Part shown: positions 39,091 to 52,189 of the stretch, piece by piece
Layout of the letters: each line of letters starts with the position of its first letter
Position numbering within the stretch: the stretch's first letter is position 1
Assembly (NCBI RefSeq): GCF_051020955.1
Contig: NW_027477053.1
Coordinates: forward strand, 40,221-104,220
DNA length: 64,000 bases
Direction: 5' to 3'
Source of the DNA: Megalopta genalis
Lineage: Eukaryota; Arthropoda; Insecta; Hymenoptera; Halictidae
The notes under the pieces: model-generated
What the model saw: the letters and a program-made list of their open reading frames with translations, nothing else
Told to the model about the DNA's origin: nothing
Database searches by the model: none
Translations under genes and position numbers: made by a program

Positions 39091-39690
39091 TTAGCTTCAA
39101 ATCCATGCGAAACACATGATTTAGCATCAAATCAATGCGAAGTAGGAGGCTGATCATCGAATCCATGCGAAGCAAGTGGTTTAGCTTCAAATACTTGTGA
39201 TATACATGATTTAGCTCCAACAGCATGCGAAACAAATGAGTTATCTTCAAATCCAAGCGAAACACATGATTTATCTTCAAGTCAATGCGATGTAGAAAGC
39301 TTGGCTTCAAAACCATGGGAATCAAATGGTTTAGCTTCAAATACTTGTGATATGCATGATTTAGCTTCAACTACTAGCGAAACAAACGAGTTAGCTTCAA
39401 ATCCATGCGAAACACATGATTTAGCATCAAATCAATGCGAAGTAGGAGGCTGATCATCGAATCCATGCGAAGCAAGTGGTTTAGCTTCAAATACTTGTGA
39501 TATACATGATTTAGCTCCAACAGCATGCGAAACAAATGAGTTATCTTCAAATCCAAGCGAAACACATGATTTATCTTCAAGTCAATGCGATGTAGAAAGC
39601 TTGGCTTCAAAACCATGGGAATCAAATGGTTTAGCTTCAAATACTTGTGATATGCATGATTTAGCTTCAACTACTAGCGAAAAAAACGAG
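39091..39690. repeat. 300-bp tandem duplication
   Basis: 39,091-39,390 and 39,391-39,690 carry the same ten monomers, from GGAGGCTGATCATCG through ACTACTAGCG. The only difference I see is at the end: ACTACTAGCGAAACAAAC in the first and AAAAAAAC in the second. This is compatible with a very recent two-pentamer duplication or an assembly duplication. Confidence 0.92.
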
Positions 39691-41236
39691 TTAGCTTCAA
39701 ATCCAAGCGAAACAAATGATTTAGCTTCAAATCAATGCGAATTAGAAGGGTTATCTTCGAATCCATGCGAAACGAATAGTTCAGCTTCAAATACTTGTGT
39801 TATACATGATTCAGCTTCAACTGCATGCGAAACAAACGAGTTAGCTTTAAATCCATGCGAAACACATGATTTAGATTAAAATCAATGCGAAGTAGAAGGC
39901 TTATCTTCGAATCCATGCGAAACAAATGGTTTAGCTTCAAATACTTGTGATATACATGATTCAGCTTCAACTGCATGCGAAACAAACGAGTAAGCTTCAA
40001 ATCCATGCGAAACACATGATTTAGCTTCAAATCAATGCGATACAAATGGTTTAGCTTCAAATACTTGTGACATACATGATTTAGCTTCAACAGCATGCGA
40101 AACAAACGAGTTAGCTTCCAATCCATGCGAAACACATGATTTAGCATCAAATCAATGCGAAGTAGAAGGCTGATCTTCGAATCCATGCGAAGCAAATGGT
40201 TTAGCTTCAAATACTTGTGATATACATGATTTAGCTTCAACAGCATGCGAAACAAATGAGTTATATTCAAATCCAAGCGAAACACATGATTTATCTTGAA
40301 ATCTATGCGAAGTAGAAAGCTTAGCTTCAAAACCATGGGAATCAAATGGTTTAGCTTCAAATACTTGTGATATACATGATTTAGCTTCAACTGCATGCGA
40401 AACAAACGAGTTAGCTTAAAAGCCATGCGGAACACATGATTTAGCTTCAAATCAATGCGAAGTAGAAGGCTGATCTTCGAATCCATGCGAAGCAAATGGT
40501 TTAGCTTCAAATACTTTTGATACACTTGAGTTAGCTTCAACTGCATGCGAAACAAACGAGTTAGCTTCAAATCCCTGCGAAACACATGATTTAGATTAAA
40601 ATCAATGCGAAGTAGAAGGCTTATCTTCGAATCCATGCGAAGCAAATGGTTTAGCTTCAAATACTTGTGATATACATGATTTAGCTTCAACAGCATGCGA
40701 AACAAATGAGTTATATTCAAATCCAAGCGAAACACATGATTTATCTTGAAATCTATGCGAAGTAGAAAGCTTAGCTTCAAAACCATGGGAATCAAATGGT
40801 TTAGCTTCAAATACTTGTGATATACATGATTTAGCTCCAACTGCATGCGAAAGAAACGAGTTAGCTTAAAAGCCATGCGGAACACATGATTTAGCTTCAA
40901 ATCAATGCGAAGTAGAAGGCTGATCTTCGAATCCATGCGTAACAAATGGTTTAGCTGCAAATACTTGTGATATACATGATTTAGCTTCAACTGCATGCGA
41001 AACAAACGAGTTAGCTTCAAATCCATGCGAAACACATGATTTAGATTAAAATCAATGCGAAGTAGAAGGCTTATCTTCGAATCCATGCGAAGCAAATGGT
41101 TTAGCTTCAAATACTTGTGATATACATGATTTAGCTTCAACAGCATGCGAAACAAATGAGTTATATTCAAATCCAAGCGAAACACATGATTTATCTTGAA
41201 ATCTATGCGAAGTAGAAAGCTTAGCTTCAAAACCAT

Positions 41237-41238
41237 GG
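41237..41238. other. 1-bp deletion in a G run (register slip)
   Basis: The usual word CCATGGGAATC reads CCATGGAATC. All monomers downstream, to the next slip, start one base earlier in register. It ends a 15-kb stretch of perfect 30-bp phasing and closes the long minus-strand open frame that lies to its right. The site is a short homopolymer, so a base-calling error is possible. Confidence 0.92.
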
Positions 41239-41369
41239 AATCAAATGGTTTAGCTTCAAATACTTGTGATATACATGATTTAGCTTCAACTGCATGCGAA
41301 AGAAACGAGTTAGCTTCAAATCCTTGCGAAACACATGATTTTGCATCAAAACAATGCGAAGTGGAAGAC

Positions 41370-43769
41370 TTATCTTCGAATCCATGCGAAGCGAATAGTT
41401 TAGCTTCAAATACTTGTGATATACATGATTCAGCTTCAACTGCATGCGAAACAAACGAGTTAGCTTCGAATCCATGCGAAACACATGATTTAGCATCAAA
41501 TCAATGCGAAGTAGGAGGCTGATCATCGAATCCATGCGAAGCAAGTGGTTTAGCTTCAAATACTTGTGATATACATGATTTAGCTTCAACAGCATGCGAA
41601 ACAAATGAGTTATATTCAAATCCAAGCAAAACACATGATTTATCTTGAAATCTATGCGAAGTAGAAAGCTTAGCTTCAAAACCATGGGAATCAAATGGTT
41701 TAGCTTCAAATACTTGTGATATACATGATTTAGCTTCAACTGCATGCGAAACAAACGAGTTAGCTTAAAAGCCATGCGGAACACATGATTTAGCTTCAAA
41801 TCAATGCGAAGTAGAAGGCTGATCTTCGAATCCATGCGAAGCAAATGGTTTAGCTTCAAATACTTGTGATATACATGATTTAGCTTCAACAGCATGCGAA
41901 ACAAATGAGTTATATTCAAATCCAAGCGAAACACATGATTTATCTTGAAATCTATGCGAAGTAGAAAGCTTAGCTTCAAAACCATGGGAATCAAATGGTT
42001 TAGCTTCAAATACTTGTGATATACATGATTTAGCTTCAACTGCATGCGAAACAAACGAGTTAGCTTAAAAGCCATGCGGAACACATGATTTAGCTTCAAA
42101 TCAATGCGAAGTAGAAGGCTGATCTTCGAATCCATGCGAAGCAAATGGTTTAGCTTCAAATACTTTTGATACACTTGAGTTAGCTTCAACTGCATGCGAA
42201 ACAAACGAGTTAGCTTCAAATCCCTGCGAAACACATGATTTAGATTAAAATCAATGCGAAGTAGAAGGCTTATCTTCGAATCCATGCGAAGCAAATGGTT
42301 TAGCTTCAAATACTTGTGATATACATGATTTAGCTTCAACAGCATGCGAAACAAATGAGTTATAGTCAAATCCAAGCGAAACACATGATTTATCTTGAAA
42401 TCTATGCGAAGTAGAAAGCTTAGCTTCAAAACCATGGGAATCAAATGGTTTAGCTTCAAATACTTGTGATATACATGATTTAGCTCCAACTGCATGCGAA
42501 AGAAACGAGTTAGCTTAAAAGCCATGCGTAACACATGATTTAGCTTCAAATCAATGCGAAGTAGAAGACTTATCTTCGAATCCATGCGAAGCGAATAGTT
42601 TAGCTTCAAATACTTGTGATATACATGATTCAGCTTCAACTGCATGCGAAACAAACGAGTTAGCTTCGAATCCATGCGAAACACATGATTTAGCATCAAA
42701 TCAATGCGAAGTAGGAGGCTGATCATCGAATCCATGCGAAGCAAGTGGTTTAGCTTCAAATACTTGTGATATACATGATTTAGCTTCAACAGCATGCGAA
42801 ACAAATGAGTTATATTCAAATCCAAGCAAAACACATGATTTATCTTGAAATCTATGCGAAGTAGAAAGCTTAGCTTCAAAACCATGGGAATCAAATGGTT
42901 TAGCTTCAAATACTTGTGATATACATGATTTAGCTTCAACTGCATGCGAAACAAACGAGTTAGCTTAAAAGCCATGCGGAACACATGATTTAGCTTCAAA
43001 TCAATGCGAAGTAGAAGGCTGATCTTCGAATCCATGCGAAGCAAATGGTTTAGCTTCAAATACTTGTGATATACATGATTTAGCTTCAACAGCATGCGAA
43101 ACAAATGAGTTATATTCAAATCCAAGCGAAACACATGATTTATCTTGAAATCTATGCGAAGTAGAAAGCTTAGCTTCAAAACCATGGGAATCAAATGGTT
43201 TAGCTTCAAATACTTGTGATATACATGATTTAGCTTCAACTGCATGCGAAACAAACGAGTTAGCTTAAAAGCCATGCGGAACACATGATTTAGCTTCAAA
43301 TCAATGCGAAGTAGAAGGCTGATCTTCGAATCCATGCGAAGCAAATGGTTTAGCTTCAAATACTTTTGATACACTTGAGTTAGCTTCAACTGCATGCGAA
43401 ACAAACGAGTTAGCTTCAAATCCCTGCGAAACACATGATTTAGATTAAAATCAATGCGAAGTAGAAGGCTTATCTTCGAATCCATGCGAAGCAAATGGTT
43501 TAGCTTCAAATACTTGTGATATACATGATTTAGCTTCAACAGCATGCGAAACAAATGAGTTATAGTCAAATCCAAGCGAAACACATGATTTATCTTGAAA
43601 TCTATGCGAAGTAGAAAGCTTAGCTTCAAAACCATGGGAATCAAATGGTTTAGCTTCAAATACTTGTGATATACATGATTTAGCTCCAACTGCATGCGAA
43701 AGAAACGAGTTAGCTTAAAAGCCATGCGTAACACATGATTTAGCTTCAAATCAATGCGAAGTAGAAGGC
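41370..43769. repeat. 1,200-bp higher-order unit, two tandem copies
   Basis: Copies are 41,370-42,569 and 42,570-43,769 (40 monomers, eight pentamers). Both hold the rare GAGTTATAGTCAAATCC variant (42,359 and 43,559) and ATCCAAGCAAAACAC (about 41,621 and 42,821). The first two pentamer groups also recur at about 44,190-44,700 (offset 2,850). No difference within the two copies was noticed when reading line by line; the junctions differ (GTGGAAGAC, GTAGAAGAC, GTAGAAGGC). Confidence 0.9.
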
Positions 43770-46299
43770 TGATCTTCGAATCCATGCGTAACAAATGGTT
43801 TAGCTGCAAATACTTGTGATATACATGATTTAGCTTCAACTGCATGCGAAACAAACGAGTTAGCTTCAAATCCATGCGAAACACATGATTTAGATTAAAA
43901 TCAATGCGAAGTAGAAGGCTTATCTTCGAATCCATGCGAAGCAAATGGTTTAGCTTCAAATACTTGTGATATACATGATTTAGCTTCAACAGCATGCGAA
44001 ACAAATGAGTTATATTCAAATCCAAGCGAAACACATGATTTATCTTGAAATCTATGCGAAGTAGAAAGCTTAGCTTCAAAACCATGGGAATCAAATGGTT
44101 TAGCTTCAAATACTTGTGATATACATGATTTAGCTTCAACTGCATGCGAAAGAAACGAGTTAGCTTCAAATCCTTGCGAAACACATGATTTTGCATCAAA
44201 ACAATGCGAAGTGGAAGACTTATCTTCGAATCCATGCGAAGCGAATAGTTTAGCTTCAAATACTTGTGATATACATGATTCAGCTTCAACTGCATGCGAA
44301 ACAAACGAGTTAGCTTCGAATCCATGCGAAACACATGATTTAGCATCAAATCAATGCGAAGTAGGAGGCTGATCATCGAATCCATGCGAAGCAAGTGGTT
44401 TAGCTTCAAATACTTGTGATATACATGATTTAGCTTCAACAGCATGCGAAACAAATGAGTTATATTCAAATCCAAGCAAAACACATGATTTATCTTGAAA
44501 TCTATGCGCAGTAGAAAGCTTAGCTTCAAAACCATGGGAATCAAATGGTTTAGCTTCAAATACTTGTGATATACATGATTTAGCTTCAACTGCATGCGAA
44601 ACAAACGAGTTAGCTTAAAAGCCATGCGGAACACATGATTTAGCTTCAAATCAATGCGAAGTAGAAGGCTGATCTTCGAATCCATGCGAAGCAAATGGTT
44701 TAGCTTCAAATACTTTTGATACACTTGAGTTAGCTTCAACAGCATGCGAAACAAACGAGTTAGCTTCAAATCCTTGCGTAACACATGATTTTGCATCAAA
44801 TCAATGCGAAGTGGAAGACTTATCTTCGAATCCATGCGAAGCGAATAGTTTAGCTTCAAATACTTGTGATATACATGATTCAGCTTCAACTGCAGGCGAA
44901 ACAAACGAGTTAGCTTCAAATCCATGCGAAACACATGATTTAGCATCAAATCAATGCGAAGTAGGAGGCTGATCATCGAATCCATGCGAAGCAAGTGGTT
45001 TAGCTTCAAATACTTGTGATATACATGATTCAGCTTCAACTGCATGCGAAACAAACGAGTTAGCTTTAAATCCATGCGAAAGACATGATTTAGATTAAAA
45101 TCAATGCGAAGTAGAAGGCTTATCTTCGAATCCATGCGAAGCAAATGGTTTAGCTTCAATTACTTTTGATACACTTGAGTTAGCTTCAACATCATGCGAA
45201 ACAAACGAGTTAGCTTCAAATCCAAGCGAAACACATGATTTAGCTTCAAATCAATGCGAATTAGAAGGGATATCTTGGAATGCATGCGAAACGTATAGTT
45301 CAGCTTCAAATACTTGTGATATACATGATTCAGCTACAACTGCATGCGAAACAAACGAGTTAGCTTCAAATCCAAGCGAAACACATGATTTAGCATCAAA
45401 TCAATGCGAAGTAGAAGGCTGATCTTCGAATCCATGCGAAGCAAATGGTTTAGCTTCAAATACTTGTGATATACATGATTTAGCTTCAACAGCATGCGAA
45501 ACAAATGAGTTATATTCAAATCCAAGCGAAACACATGATTTATCTTCAAATCTATGCGAATTAGAAGGGTTATCTTGGAATCCATGCGAAACGTATGATA
45601 TAGCTTCAAATACTTGTGATATACATGATTTAGCTTCAACAGCATGCGAAACAAACGAGTTAGCTTCAAATCCATGCGAAACACATGATTTAGCTTCAAA
45701 TCAATGCGATACAAATGGTTTAGCTTCAAATACTTGTGACATACATGATTTAGCTTCAACAGCATGCGAAACAAACGAGTTAGCTTCAAATCCATGCGAA
45801 ACACATGATTTAGCATCAAATCAATGCGAAGTAGAAGGCTGATCTTCGAATCCATGCGTAACAAATGGTTTAGCTGCAAATACTTGTGAAATACATGATT
45901 TAGCTTCAACTGCATGCGAAACAAACGAGTTAGCTTCAAATCCATGCGAAACACATGATTTAGATTAAAATCAATGCGAAGTAGAAGGCTTATCTTCGAA
46001 TCCATGCGAAGCAAATGGTTTAGCTTCAAATACTTGTGATATACATGATTTAGCTTCAACTGCATGCGAAAGAAACGAGTTAGCTTAAAAGCCATGCGGA
46101 ACACATGATTTAGCTTCAAATCAATGCGAAGTAGAAGGCTGATCTTCGAATCCATGCGTAACAAATGGTTTAGCTGCAAATACTTGTGATATACATGATT
46201 TAGCTTCAACTGCATGCGAAACAAACGAGTTAGCTTCAAATCCATGCGAAACACATGATTTAGATTAAAATCAATGCGAAGTAGAAGGCTTATCTTCGA

Positions 46300-47180
46300 A
46301 TCCATGCGAAGCAAATGGTTTAGCTTCAAATACTTTTGATACACTTGAGTTAGCTTCAACAGCATGCGAAACAAACGAGTTAGCTTCAAATCCTTGCGTA
46401 ACACATGATTTTGCATCAAATCAATGCGAAGTGGAAGACTTATCTTCGAATCCATGCGAAGCGAATAGTTTAGCTTCAAATACTTGTGATATACATGATT
46501 CAGCTTCAACTGCATGCGAAACAAACGAGTTAGCTTCAAATCCATGCGAAACACATGATTTAGCATCAAATCAATGCGAAGTAGGAGGCTGATCATCGAA
46601 TCCATGCGAAGCAAGTGGTTTAGCTTCAAATACTTGTGATATACATGATTTAGCTCCAACAGCATGCGAAACAAATGAGTTATCTTCAAATCCAAGCGAA
46701 ACACATGATTTATCTTCAAGTCAATGCGATGTAGAAAGCTTGGCTTCAAAACCATGGGAATCAAATGGTTTAGCTTCAAATACTTGTGATATGCATGATT
46801 TAGCTTCAACTACTAGCGAAAAAAACGAGTTAGCTTCAAATCCAAGCGAAACACATGATTTAGCTTCAAATCAATGCGAATTAGAAGGGTTATGTTCGAA
46901 TCCATGCGAAACGTATAGTTCAGCTTCAAATACTTGTGTTATACATGATTCAGCTTCAACTGCATGCGAAACAAACGAGTTAGCTTTAAATCCATGCGAA
47001 AGACATGATTTAGATTAAAATCAATGCGAAGTAGAAGGCTTATCTTCGAATCCATGCGAAGCAAATGGTTTAGCTTCAAATACTTTTGATACACTTGAGT
47101 TAGCTTCAACATCATGCGAAACAAACGAGTTAGCTTCAAATCCTTGCGAAACACATGATTTAGCATCAAATCAATGCGAA
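46300..47180. repeat. Block repeated 16,590 bp downstream
   Basis: Matches about 62,890-63,770. Shared rare marks are GGGTTATGTTCGAATCC, CGAAACGTATAGTTCAGC and GAAGAGGAAG. This is the most distant near-identical pair I found in the window. Differences include AATCAATGCG/AATCATTGCG and GTTATCTTC/GTTAACTTC (46,680/63,270). Confidence 0.87.
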
Positions 47181-47309
47181 GAGGAAGGCTTAGCTTCGAA
47201 TAAATGCGAAACAAATAGTTTAGCTTCAAATACTTGTGATATATATGATTTAGCTTCAACAGCATGCGAAACAAACGAGTTAGCTTCAAATCCAAGCGAA
47301 ACACATGAT

Positions 47310-48480
47310 TTAGCTTCAAATCAATGCGAATTGGAAGGGTTATCTTCGAATCCATGCGAAGCAAATGGTTTAGCATCAAATACTTGTGATATACATGATT
47401 TAGCTTCAACAGCATGCGAAACAAATGAGTTATATTCAAATCCAAGCGAAACACATGATTTATCTTCAAATCTATGCCAATTAGAAGGGTTATCTTGGAA
47501 TCCATGCGAAACGTATGATATAGCTTCAAATACTTGTGATATACATGATTTAGCTTCAACAGCATGCGAAACAAACGAGTTAGCTTCAAAACCAAGCGAA
47601 ACACATGATTTAGCCTCAAATCAATGCGAAGTAGAAGGCTTAGCTTCGAATAAATGCGAAACAAATAGTTTAGCTTCAAATACTTGTGATATATATGATT
47701 TAGCTTCAACAGCATGCGAAACAAACGAGTTAGCTTCAAATCCATGCGAAACACATGATTTAGCTTCAAATCAATGCGATACAAATGGTTTAGCTTCAAA
47801 TACTTGTGACATACATGATTTAGCTTCAACAGCATGCGAAACAAACGAGTTAGCTTCAAATCCATGCGAAACACATGATTTAGCATCAAATCAATGCGAA
47901 GTAGAAGGCTGATCTTCGAATCCATGCGTAACAAATGGTTTAGCTGCAAATACTTGTGATATACATGATTTAGCTTCAACTGCATGCGAAACAAACGAAT
48001 TAGCTTCAAATCCATGCGAAACACATGATTTAGATTAAAATCAATGCGAAGTAGAAGGCTTATCTTCGAATCCATGCGAAGCAAATGGTTTAGCTTCAAA
48101 TACTTGTGATATACATGATTTAGCTTCAACAGCATGCGAAACAAATGAGTTATATTCAAATCCAAGCGAAACACATGATTTATCTTGAAATCTATGCGAA
48201 GTAGAAAGCTTAGCTTCAAAACCATGGGAATCAAATGGTTTAGCTTCAAATACTTGTGATATACATGATTTAGCTTCAACTGCATGCGAAACAAACGAGT
48301 TAGCTTAAAAGCCATGCGGAACACATGATTTAGCTTCAAATCAATGCGAAGTAGAAGGCTGATCTTCGAATCCATGCGAAGCAAATGGTTTAGCTTCAAA
48401 TACTTTTGATACACTTGAGTTAGCTTCAACAGCATGCGAAACAAACGAGTAAGCTTCAAATCCTTGCGAAACACATGATT
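47310..48480. repeat. Block repeated 7,381 bp downstream
   Basis: Matches about 54,691-55,861. The offset is a multiple of 30 plus one because the slip at 54,049 lies between the copies. Shared marks are TCTATGCCAATTAG, CCTCAAATCAATGCG, the A/B hybrid monomer and CGAGTAAGCTTC. Differences include GAGTTAGCTTC/GAGTTAACTTC (47,580/54,961) and ACGAATTAGC/ACGAGTTAGC (47,998/55,379). Confidence 0.88.
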
Positions 48481-48569
48481 TTGCATCAAATCAATGCGAA
48501 GTGGAAGACTTATCTTCGAATCCATGCGAAACGAATAGTTTAGCTTCAAATACTTGTGATATACATGAT

Positions 48570-49469
48570 TCAGCTTCAACTGCATGCGAAACAAACGAGT
48601 TAGCTTCAAATCCATGCGAAACACATGATTTAGCATCAAATCAATGCGAAGTAGGAGGCTGATCATCGAATCCATGCGAAGCAAGTGGTTTAGATTCAAA
48701 TACTTGTGATATACATGATTTAGCTTCAACAGCATGCGAAACAAATGAGTTATATTCAAATCCAAGCGAAACACATGATTTATCTTCAAGTCAATGCGAT
48801 GTAGAAAGCTTGGCTTCAAAACCATGGGAATCAAATGGTTTAGCTTCAAATACTTGTGATATGCATGATTTAGCTTCAACTACTAGCGAAAAAAACGAGT
48901 TAGCTTCAAATCCAAGCGAAACACATGATTTAGCTTCAAATCAATGCGAATTAGAAGGGTTATCTTCGAATCCATGCGAAACAAATGATATAGCTTCAAA
49001 TACTTGTGATATACACGATTCAGCTTCAACTGCATGCGAAACAAACGAGTTAGCTTCAAATCCATGCGAAACACATGATTTAGCATCAAATCAATGCGAA
49101 GTAGGAGGCTGATCATCGAATCCATGCGAAGCAAGTGGTTTAGATTCAAATACTTGTGATATACATGATTTAGCTTCAACAGCATGCGAAACAAATGAGT
49201 TATATTCAAATCCAAGCGAAACACATGATTTATCTTCAAGTCAATGCGATGTAGAAAGCTTGGCTTCAAAACCATGGGAATCAAATGGTTTAGCTTCAAA
49301 TACTTGTGATATGCATGATTTAGCTTCAACTACTAGCGAAAAAAACGAGTTAGCTTCAAATCCAAGCGAAACACATGATTTAGCTTCAAATCAATGCGAA
49401 TTAGAAGGGTTATCTTCGAATCCATGCGAAACGTATGATATAGCTTCAAATACTTGTGGTATACATGAT
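48570..49469. repeat. 450-bp tandem duplication
   Basis: 48,570-49,019 and 49,020-49,469 are three-pentamer copies sharing GGTTTAGATTCAAATAC, CCATGGGAATC and ACTACTAGCG. The copies differ at the right end, where the second has CGTATGATATAGC and TTGTGGTATAC instead of CAAATGATATAGC and TTGTGATATACAC. Confidence 0.9.
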
Positions 49470-49769
49470 TTAGCTTCAACAGCATGCGAAACAAACGAGT
49501 TAGCTTCAAATCCATGCGAAACACATGATGTAGCATCAAATCAATGCGAAGTAGAAGGCTGATCTTCGAATACATGCGAAGCAAATGGTTTAGCTTCAAA
49601 TACTTGTGATATACATGATTTAGCTTCAACAGCATGCGAAACAAACGAGTTAGCTTCAAATCCATGCGAAACACATGATTTAGCTTCAAATCAATGCGAA
49701 TTAGAAGGGTTATCTTGGAATCCATGCGAAACGTATGATATAGCTTCAAATACTTGTGATATACATGAT

Positions 49770-50627
49770 TTAGCTTCAACAGCATGCGAAACAAACGAGT
49801 TAGCTGCAAATCCATGCGAAACACACGATTTGGCTTCAAATCAATGCGAAGTAGGAGGCTTATCTTCGATCCCATGCTATGCAAATGGTTTAGCTTCAAA
49901 TACTTGTGATATACATGATTTAGCTTCAACAGCATGCGAAACAAACGAGTTAGCTTCAAATCCATGCGGAACACATGATTTAGCTTCAAATCAATGCGAT
50001 ACAAATGCTTTAGCTTCAAATACTTGTGATATACATGATTTAGCTTCAACTGCATGCGAAACAAACGAGTTAGCTTCAAATCCATGCGAAACACATGATT
50101 TAGATTAAAATCAATGCGAAGTAGAAGGCTTATCTTCGAATCCATGCGAAGCAAATGGTTTAGCTTCAAATACTTGTGATATACATGATTTAGCTTCAAC
50201 AGCATGCGAAACAAACGAGTTAGCTTCAAAACCGAGCGAAACACATGATTTAGCCTCAAATCAATGCGAAGTAGAAGGCTTAGCTTCGAATAAATGCGAA
50301 ACAAATGGTTTAGCTTCAAATACTTGTGATATATATGATTTAGCTTCAACAGCATGCGAAACAAACGAGTTAGCTTCAAATCCATGCGAAACACATGATT
50401 TAGCTTCAAAACAATGCGAAGAAGTAGGCATATCTTCGAATCCATGCGAAACAAATGGATTAGCTTCTTATACTTGTGATATACATGATTTAGCTTCAAC
50501 AGCATGCGAAATAAACGAGTTAGCTTCAAATCCATGCGAAACACATGATTTAGCTTCAAATCAATGCGAATTAGAAGGGTGATCTTCGAATCCATGCGTA
50601 ACAAATGGTTTAGCTTCAAATACTTGT
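49770..50627. repeat. Block repeated about 9.78 kb downstream
   Basis: Matches about 59,551-60,407. Shared marks are TTAGCTGCAAATCC with ACACACGATTTGGC, TTCGATCCCATGC, TAAATGCG, and the GAAGAAGTAGGCATATC plus TTCTTATAC pair. The offset changes from 9,781 to 9,780 across the 60,009 slip. Differences include CATGCTATGC/CATGCGATGC and ACAAATGC/ACAAATGG. Confidence 0.86.
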
Positions 50628-52189
50628 GTTATACATGATTCAGCTTCAACTGCATGCGAAACAAACGAGTTAGCTTTAAATCCATGCGAAAGACATGATT
50701 TAGATTAAAATCAATGCGAAGTAGAAGGCTTATCTTCGAATCCATGCGAAGCAAATGGTTTAGCTTCAAATACTTTTGATACACTTGAGTTAGCTTCAAC
50801 ATCATGCGAAACAAACGAGTTAGCTTCAAATCCTTGCGAAACACATGATTTAGCATCAAATCAATGCGAAGTGGAAGACTTATCTTCGAATCCATGCGAA
50901 ACGAATAGTTTAGCTTCAAATACTTGTGATATACATGATTCAGCTTCAACTGCATGCGAAAAAAACGAGTTAGCTTCAAATCCAAGCAAAACACATGATT
51001 TAGCTTCAAATCAATGCGAATTGGAAGGGTTATCTTCGAATCCATGCGAAGCAAATGGTTTAGCATCAAATACTTTTGATATACATGATTTAGCTTCAAC
51101 AGCATGCGAAACAAATGAGTTATATTCAAATCCAAGCGAAACACATGATTTATCTTCAAATCAATGCGAATTAGAAGGGTTATCTTGGAATGCATGCGAA
51201 ACGTATGATATAGCTTCAAATACTTGTGATATACATGATTTAGCTTCAACAGCATGCGAGACAAACGAGTTAGCTTCAAATCCATGCGAAACACATGATT
51301 TAGCATCAAATCAATGCGAAGTAGAAGGCTGATCTTCGAATCCATGCGAAGCAAATGGTTTAGCTTCAAATACTTGTGATATACATGATTTAGCTTCAAC
51401 AGCATGCGAAACAAATGAGTTATATTCAAATCCAAGCGAAACACATGATTTATCTTCAAATCTATGCCAATTAGAAGGGTTATCTTGGAATCCATGCGAA
51501 ACGTATGATATAGCTTCAAATACTTGTGATATACATGATTTAGCTTCAACAGCATGCGAAACAAACGAGTTAGCTTCAAAACCAGGCGAAACACATGATT
51601 TAGCCTCAAATCAATGCGAAGTAGATGGCTTAGCTTCGAATAAATGCGAAACAAATAGTTTAGCTTCAAATACTTGTGATATATATGATTTAGCTTCAAC
51701 AGCATGCGAAACAAACGAGTTAGCTTCAAATCCATGCGAAACACATGATTTAGCTTCAAATCAATGCGATACAAATGGTTTAGCTTCAAATACTTGTGAC
51801 ATACATGATTTAGCTTCAACAGCATGCGAAACAAACGAGTTAGCTTCAAATCCATGCGAAACACATGATTTATCTTGAAATCTATGCGAAGTAGAAAGCT
51901 TAGCTTCAAAACCATGGGAATCAAATGGTTTAGCTTCAAATACTTGTGATATACATGATTTAGCTTCAACTGCATGCGAAACAAACGAGTTAGCTTAAAA
52001 GCCATGCGGAACACATGATTTAGCTTCAAATCAATGCGAAGTAGAAGGCTGATCTTCGAATCCATGCGAAGCAAATGGTTTAGCTTCAAATACTTTTGAT
52101 ACACTTGAGTTAGCTTCAACAGCATGCGAAACAAACGAGTTAGCTTCAAATCCTTGCGTAACACATGATTTTGCATCAAATCAATGCGA

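Noticed and set aside
41227..45159. Minus-strand 1,310-codon open frame as a giant protein gene
   Set aside because: The frame is open only because the 30-bp consensus has no stop in it. It ends at a 1-bp slip and at amplified TAA/TAG variants, and no start context, signal peptide, domain or unique terminus is present.
47331..47912. Plus-strand open frames of up to 193 codons as Cys-rich repeat proteins
   Set aside because: They are delimited by amplified TGA and TAA monomer variants, begin at arbitrary ATGs inside monomers (GCGAATTGGAAGG region) and have no unique ends. Kept only as a possible fossil signal.
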